From Cardamine occulta (taxonomy: Eukaryota > Streptophyta > Magnoliopsida > Brassicales > Brassicaceae), in the NCBI GenBank assembly GCA_028015245.1, contig CM051389.1, forward strand, positions 8,710,370 to 8,774,369: 64,000 nucleotides of DNA. The letters are read 5' to 3'. The position numbers and the translations under genes were made by a program. Below the pieces are notes generated by a model that worked only from the letters and a program-made list of their open reading frames with translations, did no database searches and was not told the DNA's origin. The stretch's first letter is position 1. Each line of letters starts with the position of its first letter. Below, one piece after another: positions 58,025-64,000 of the stretch.

Positions 58025-60580
58025 ATGGATTCGGAATTAGAACCTGTGGCTCTTACACCTCAGAAACAAGACAATGCGTGGAAGCACTGTGAGATTTACA
58101 AATACGGTGATAGATTACAGATGAGGTGTCTCTACTGTCGTAAAATGTTCAAAGGTGGTGGTATCACTAGAGTTAAGGAACATCTTGCTGGTAAAAAGGG
58201 ACAGGGCACGATTTGTGACCAAGTTCCTGAAGATGTTAGGCTTTTCTTGCAGCAGTGTATTGATGGTACTGTAAGACGTCAGAGGAAGAGACATAAATCC
58301 AGTTCAGAGCCTTTGGCTTTACCTCCTTGTGAAGGAGAAACGATGTTGGTTCAGTCTGATGTGGATAACGGTTTTAAATCTCCGGGTAGTTTGGATGTGG
58401 TTGTGCAAAACGAGAGCTTTTCGGGTGGAAGAACGAAGCAAAGAACTTACAGGAGTAAGAATAATGCTTTTGAGAATGGGAGTGCAAGTAATACGAATGA
58501 TCTGATTGTTAGAGACATGGACAATTTGATTCCTGTGGCGATTAGTAGTGTGAAGAACATTGTGCATCCATCTTTTAGAGATAGAGAGAATACAATTCAT
58601 ATGGCGATCGGAAGGTTTTTGTTTGGTATTGGAGCTGATTTTGATGCGGTGAATTCTATTAATTTCCAACCGATGATCGATGCTATTGCCCCTGGAGGAT
58701 TCGGGGTACCTGCCCCCACGCATGATGACCTTCGAGGTTGGATACTGAAGAATAGTGTTGAGGAAATGACGAAAGAAATTGATGAATGCAAAGCGATGTG
58801 GAAGAGGACTGGCTGTTCCATTTTGGTTGAGGAATTGAACTCTGATAAAGGCCTGAAAGTTCTTAACTTTTTGGTTTACTGTCCAGAAAAGGTAGTCTTT
58901 CTGAGATCTGTGGATGCATCTGAGATATTATCTTCTGCTGATACATTGTTTGAGCTACTTAGGGAGCTGGTTGAAGAAATTGGCGTTGCTCATGTTGTTC
59001 AAGTGATTACAAAATGCGAAGATCACTACGTCGATGCTGGGAAAAAGTTGATGCTTGTGTATCCTTCTCTGTATTGGGTTCCTTGCGCTGCACATTGCAT
59101 AGATAAGATGCTCGAGGAATTTGAGAAACTTGACTGGATAGGCGAGACTATTGAACAGGCTCAAGCTATGACAAGATTCATTTACAATCGTAGTGGTGTT
59201 TTGAATATGATGAGGAAATTTACTTCCGGCAATGATATCCTGCTACCAGCATTTAGCACTTCTGCCACAAATTTTGCTACATTGGGTAGAATAGCCGAGC
59301 TCAAATCCAATCTGGAGGCTATGGTTACTTCCACAGAGTGGAATGAAAGTTCATTTGTAGAAGAACCAAGCGGATTGGCGATGAATGCTATGACTGATGA
59401 AGCCTTTTGGAAGGCAGTAGCTTTGGTAAGTCAGTTAACGGGTCCCCTTTTGCGGGCTTTGAGAATAGTTTGTTCTGAAAAGAGGCCTGCAATGGGATAT
59501 GTGTATGCAGCACTGTACCGAGCAAAGGAAGCAATCAAGACACATCTGGTTACTAGGGAGCATTACATAATATACTGGAAAATTATAGATCGATGGTGGG
59601 AGCAACAACAGCATATTCCTTTGCTTGCTGCTGGTTTCTTTCTTAACCCGAAATTCTTCTATACCGCCAACGAAGAAATGCGTAGTGAGATTATTCTAGC
59701 TGTGCTCGATTGCGTTGAGAGATTGGTTCCTGACGACAAGATTCAAGATAAAATCATCAAGGAGTTAAACTCGTACAAAACTGCTGTTGGAGTTTTTGGA
59801 AGGAACTTGGCAATCAGAGCTCGGGACACAACGCTTCCTGGTACTATTAATTTACTTGATGTTCTTTTGTAAATCTTTTCGCTTGTACTTCTAACACTTG
59901 TCTCTCTACATGCTTGGTTCTCAGCTGAGTGGTGGTCTACATATGGAGAAAGCTGCTTGAACCTCTCGCGTTTTGCGATACGCATTCTTAGTCAGACATG
60001 CAGTTCATCAGTTAGCTGCAGGAAAAACCAGATACCAGTAGAACAAATATACCAATCAAAGAACTCCATTGAGCAAAAACGGCTCAGCGATCTTGTATTT
60101 GTTCAGTACAACATGCGCCTCAAACAAGTGTAAGTCATAAATCTTGCCCTTCTCAGCCAAAACTGTTGTTTCCAGGCGGTAGAAAAAGGATAGAACTAAC
60201 GTTTCCCTGTCTCCTCTAGGGATACTGAAACCGGGGGTGACACATTGGACCCGTTGTCACACAGCAGGATGGATGTTTCTAAAGACTGGGTTTCTGGAGA
60301 CCAAACTTGTGAAGAAGGAAATAGAAGCGCGGACTGGAAGTTGCTTGAGTTTATCAATCGGACACAAGTAGTACCGATCATCGATGAAACTGAAGAGTTG
60401 GGCTCAGGTAAAAAGATTCAGCATCTCGCACAATCTAGTGTTTTCTTTTTGAAGATTTGAGGTTTTAAAAGTTTGAAATGAATGTGTACAGGATTCGATG
60501 ATATTGAGATATTCAAGGGAGATAAAGAAGTGAGAGATGAAGATTACTATACAAACACAACGGAGAAGGTATTCGCCTGA
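58025..60580 (+). CDS. Domesticated hAT-transposase-like BED zinc-finger protein
   Basis: Four exons, 58025-59840, 59925-60129, 60220-60407 and 60492-60580, encode 765 residues. A BED-type zinc finger lies at about residues 19-65, with C35, C38, H53 and C64 as likely ligands. A DUF659/hAT RNase H-like region (about 200-470) contains CSILVEELNSDKG and CAAHCIDKMLE. A C-terminal hAT dimerisation-like segment has EWWSTYGESC and LSRFAIRILSQTCSSS. There are no terminal inverted repeats or target duplications around it, its introns are intact, and it sits at a conserved position, all signs of a host gene. It matches At4g15020. The job is probably DNA-binding regulation in the nucleus, but its target is not known to me. 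Confidence 0.9.
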
Positions 60581-62032
60581 CGTACCTAAGATGTTTCATG
60601 GTCGGTTTAAGCCTCTTCTTTGGCTCTTTCTAACTTACATGAGGATGTTTGTAGTCATAGGTTTGATTTGTAGTTTTAGAGCCTTGCGTGTCAGTATTCT
60701 TCTTCTTACTACATTATCATGCATTGTCCTATTAGGTTTTATAGAGTTTGGGGGTGTTATTGTCAGGTGCTGTCCAGATTTTCAACTGTTTGACAAATAC
60801 GTTTACTGTGGTCTTATAATATATTCAAATGCCTAATTTCTGTCATGTATATTTTATTGATTTGGTAGAACATTTAAAAATCTCAAAGAGTCTATGGGCA
60901 TAAGTAGTCCTTAGTTCTTGTCTCGTTTTGATTGATATCTAAGAATACACAACTATATGACTTCTCTCAATGTATGATCCATCCAACCAAGCCAGACATG
61001 CCTCCACATGACCAGAGAGACCGGAAGCGGATCCTTCTGATGTTGGTGACTGTTCTTGAAAATGTGATATCTGAAGATGAAGGGGACTAGAGACTTTGGC
61101 TTGGCATTGAAGGGTGTTGAGACCTCTCACGCTCAGCTTAAGTTTTTGGAAAAAGTGAAAGTTGTGCCCCCATAGTAGGAATCAGCTGCTTTTGTCGGGT
61201 TACCATGTCAAGATCTGAATCCGGATTTAGCTCCTTTGTTTCTGCAAAGCTTTAATCTCCTAAAGTTGCACAAAACACAGGTTTTAGAAGTCATATCAGA
61301 TCTGTTCGAGAAACCAGGAATTGATGTTGGTGTGTGGTAACTTACCGGTAGCCATGATAGCAGAAGGTAACCAATTAGGACGAAGTGAAGAAGCTAAAAG
61401 CTAGAGTGAAAGTTGGTGTCATCCAAAAGTGGATATAGGAAGAGAACCAAAACCATGATTATCAAAATTAGATGCTCAAAGAGAAATCCACAGGCTCCGT
61501 TTTTCAAAAACATCGCGATATTTCCCATCAGCTAGCCTAGACAACCCTCGTCGTAGTTCCTTAATCTACAACTTACAAAAAGTTAGAAAGAATCCGTAAC
61601 TAGTTCGAGAAAAATAACATTTAGTCGCATAGAAAGTTATATTGCTTCCTTTTCAGTGCATGAACTTGAAGCGGATACGATAGAGGATTTATTCCACTTA
61701 AGTCGAAGTCATTAATTGATGTTCACTGTTAGTAACATTGTTAGAAATGATGGAAATTTTTGACATACATAAGTATTGTCAATGCCATTTCCAGTAACAA
61801 ATTTATACTTAGCAGCCGCACAATTAGTACCTTATTTTTGTTTTTTTTTTTTAAACAGGAAAATTAAAACTAATCGCACGTAAAAACTCTGAACCTTTTT
61901 TCCATTTCAGAGGCCCATATATTTCGTCTATACGGCCCAGCCCATTAGGAAACAATCGGAGGGAAAACTCGGGAAAAGATGAGACTCAGATAACTAAAGA
62001 AGGTACGATAGTGTTCATCGGAGATCGGCGAC
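60581..62032. other. Intergenic with minus-strand coding-like remnants
   Basis: On the minus strand three short stretches look protein-like: at about 61520-61560 (KELRRGLSRLADGKYRDVF), about 61140-61250 (ETKELNPDSDLDMVTRQKQ ending SLFPKT stop), and about 60940-61130. I do not recognise the protein and could not join them in phase. They may be remnants of one decayed gene. The right end (GGCCCA at 61912-61917 and 61934-61939) is the promoter of the next gene. Confidence 0.35.
61912..61939. promoter_or_regulatory. Two GGCCCA elements before the FRA10AC1-like gene
   Basis: Two GGCCCA boxes about 20 bp apart (followed by a further GCCCA) lie about 95-120 bp before the ATG at 62033. They are typical of constitutive plant promoters. 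Confidence 0.5.
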
Positions 62033-63953
62033 ATGGCTTCTTCGGCAACTCTCAGATCTGACATCTACGACAGAGAAGAGCGCAAGCTGTTAATATTCCT
62101 TCTTCTTTCTTCTCTTCATTGTTATTCGATTCTGTGTTTTTCTCTATTTTAATTTGACTGCTCAATCGTCCTCTGCAGGCAATACCAAGCGCATATTCGT
62201 GGCCTGAATGCTTATGATCGTCATACGAAGTTTTTGAAAGACTATGGTACTACACTTCTTTCATTGTCTCTGTAATTGTTGTCTTTCGATTTGTGTATAT
62301 CTCTATATATTAGGTTAATCATTGCTTTAGGGACAAACATTTGGGAATTTGGGGTAAATAAGAAGCTTTCTATTTATCCAAATCCATATGTCCCAAATCA
62401 AAAACTGGTTGATGAACAGTCTTCTCCTCTGAGCTTGGAAGGAGGCTACAGTTAGCCTTACATATAATGTTTTTTTTTTTTTTTTTCATTTTTTGGATCT
62501 CCATTGGGAAGATTATACATTTTTCCATGGAGTTAGCTAGTATTTGAGGATGTTCAGCAGTTTATTGCTGTTGTTATTCTTGTTTTTCAGCTTTTGTTTT
62601 TTCACTTTACAGTTCGTTTTTATGGGAAAGACAAGCCAGCTGAAGTCAAGTTACCTGTTAAAACTGATCAGGACACACTAAGAGAAGGATACCGGTATGG
62701 TGCAAATTTTGTTTATGATTTGTGTTGAAATGCTTGCTTTGAAGAATCTGCTAGTTTCTTGTTGAATCTTACTTGGTAGTTTTCGCCATTGTTAGCGTAT
62801 ATGTCTTTTACTTTGCTTTTGTTTATGAATGATCAAAAAATGGCTTCTTGAGTTTTTTTCTTGAACACTCTGTTTTTATGTTTTTTTTTAATTTTGGGTT
62901 TGTTTTGTACAGGTTTATACGTTCTGAGGAAGATGATTTGAACCCTTCTTGGGAGCAAAGACTGGTGAAGCGGTACTATGATAAGCTTTTCAAGGACTAT
63001 CCTTTAAAACATAGTTCTGTTTCGGGTACATTTACACTCGTTAGATAGCTTTTGAGTATGTAACAAGTACTATTTACGGCAGTGTGAATGAGGACGTGTC
63101 TCTCTCCTTGACTGATTGAAGATACTGTATAGCTGACATGTCAAGATACAAGACTGGTAAGGTATGCATGGATGCTGCATATCACGTGGATTCCTGTATT
63201 ACTTTTGTTCAATTGACTTATGTTGAATGTTTGTAGATGGGTTTGAGATGGAGAACAGAAAAGGAAGTAATGACAGGAAAAGGTTAATATTACTTTAAAG
63301 TCTTTGTCTTTGATTTTATTTGAAGTAGCTGTGAAGAGTTTTGAGTGTCAATGCAACTTCTTTTTGTCAGGGCAGTTTTTGTGTGGGAGCAAACATTGTG
63401 ATGAAAAGGACGGGTTAGCAAGTTATGAGGCATGTATCTTAGGGAGTTTTTCAATTACTGTTCTGATGTTTGTGTCGGGTTACTTCACTGAGCTTGTTGA
63501 ATTTGCAGGTGAATTTTTCTTATTATGAAGCAGAAGAGCACAAACAAGCCCTTGTAAAACTTGTAGCTTGTGAGAGGTAGGCAGTAGGCACTCATTTTAC
63601 AGCTTGGTCATCTCTATGCCTTTATCCTTGTTTGTTTCTATGCTTTTGTATAACACTTGGTCTCATGAAAGCTTGAAAACCTGCTTTCTTTCTTTTCCTA
63701 TATCAAACATTTTTGGCACTAGATGTGCGGAGAAGCTATACTACAAAAGAAGAAAGGAGGGTGAAAGATCAGAGAGTAAAGAAAAGAAAAAGCAGAAACG
63801 AAAACGGTATGGATAATGAGATTAGCATCCTAAGCGTCATGTTACAAATTAGTGTCAAAGTCAAGGATTTTATTAACATAAGTGCATTAATTTTGAAATT
63901 CAGGAATCAATCATACAGTGAAGATGACACAGACGAAGAGGAGAGGAGAAAAG
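62033..63953 (+). CDS. FRA10AC1-like nuclear protein (C-terminal part beyond the window)
   Basis: Exons traced so far: 62033-62088, 62179-62246, 62331-62450, 62613-62694, 62913-62996, 63122-63161, 63237-63282, 63371-63429, 63509-63576, 63723-63806 and 63904-63953, with a donor at 63954. The protein shows the Fra10Ac1 domain: GLNAYDRHTKFLKDYG, WEQRLVKRYYDKLFKEYC, then a probable zinc site with CGSKHC and CERC, and a Lys/Arg/Glu-rich tail. Animal relatives co-purify with spliceosomes; the gene fits At4g15030, annotated as a folate-sensitive fragile-site protein homologue. The exon 5-6 junction is only in frame through a U12-type intron that starts with C (GA|CTATCCTTT), and the exon 8 donor is GC (GAG|GCATGT). 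Confidence 0.85.
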
Positions 63954-64000
63954 GTATGAAATTTGCAGAGTTCAATATATTGTGTGTCTATTCTATTGAA

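Noticed and set aside
1..64000. CRISPR arrays, bacterial-type operons, tRNA or rRNA genes
   Set aside because: No evenly spaced short direct repeats with unique spacers, no tRNA cloverleaf and no rRNA stretch were seen; the window is plant nuclear DNA.

Overview
This is nuclear plant DNA from a Brassicaceae species close to, but not identical with, Arabidopsis thaliana. Evidence is short GT-AG introns, AT-rich spacers, and proteins that agree nearly residue for residue with what I remember of the A. thaliana chromosome 4 genes from about At4g14840 to At4g15030, in the same order. Orthologue names come from recognising the proteins, not from a search. Exon joins were worked out by hand from splice sites and reading phase.

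Layout: 1-564 (-) truncated unknown protein (At4g14840-like); 1026-3357 (+) PPR-DYW protein MEF11/LOI1 with one intron; 3802-4356 (+) ovate-family OFP11; 4551-5081 (+) plastid SECE1; 5465-7568 (-) cytosolic O-acetylserine(thiol)lyase; 8657-9000 (+) ferredoxin FdC1 cut by a 100-N gap (9001-9100); 9149-12409 (-) Tify/PHD-finger nuclear protein, its 3' end lost in the same gap; 15647-17730 (+) SurE-like phosphatase; 18475-21100 (+) copper amine oxidase ATAO1; 27577-29928 (+) VTT/SNARE-associated Golgi protein KMS1; 30637-32025 (-) broken F-box/LRR gene; 32313-34271 (+) MAPR4; 34762-42409 (+) FANCD2 in 29 exons; 43741-46722 (-) PAT1 homologue; 53667-54074 (+) ribosomal protein L27; 55047-56879 (-) mitochondrial carrier; 58025-60580 (+) domesticated hAT transposase; 62033 to the right edge (+) FRA10AC1-like protein.

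The genes do not form one pathway; this is an ordinary euchromatic housekeeping neighbourhood (RNA editing, cysteine synthesis, plastid electron transfer and membrane insertion, DNA crosslink repair, mRNA decay, translation, early secretory pathway). Two spacers, 21.1-27.5 kb and 46.7-53.5 kb, are AT-rich and filled with transposon debris: a roughly 0.5 kb foldback, several MITE-like elements, a 12-unit array of about 136 bp, Copia LTR pieces, and a solo LTR with an exact 5-bp target duplication. A 338-bp Mutator-type MITE with a perfect 9-bp target duplication lies at 14063-14400.

The observations most worth checking are a U12-type intron in the FRA10AC1 gene with a C at its first base; an F-box pseudogene where the alpha-tubulin gene TUA6 is expected; a duplicated splice-acceptor region inside the OASA1 gene; a possible 46-residue membrane microprotein at 25795-25935; and genes probably hidden by the assembly gap. 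I found no convincing new multi-gene system, no CRISPR array and no RNA gene.
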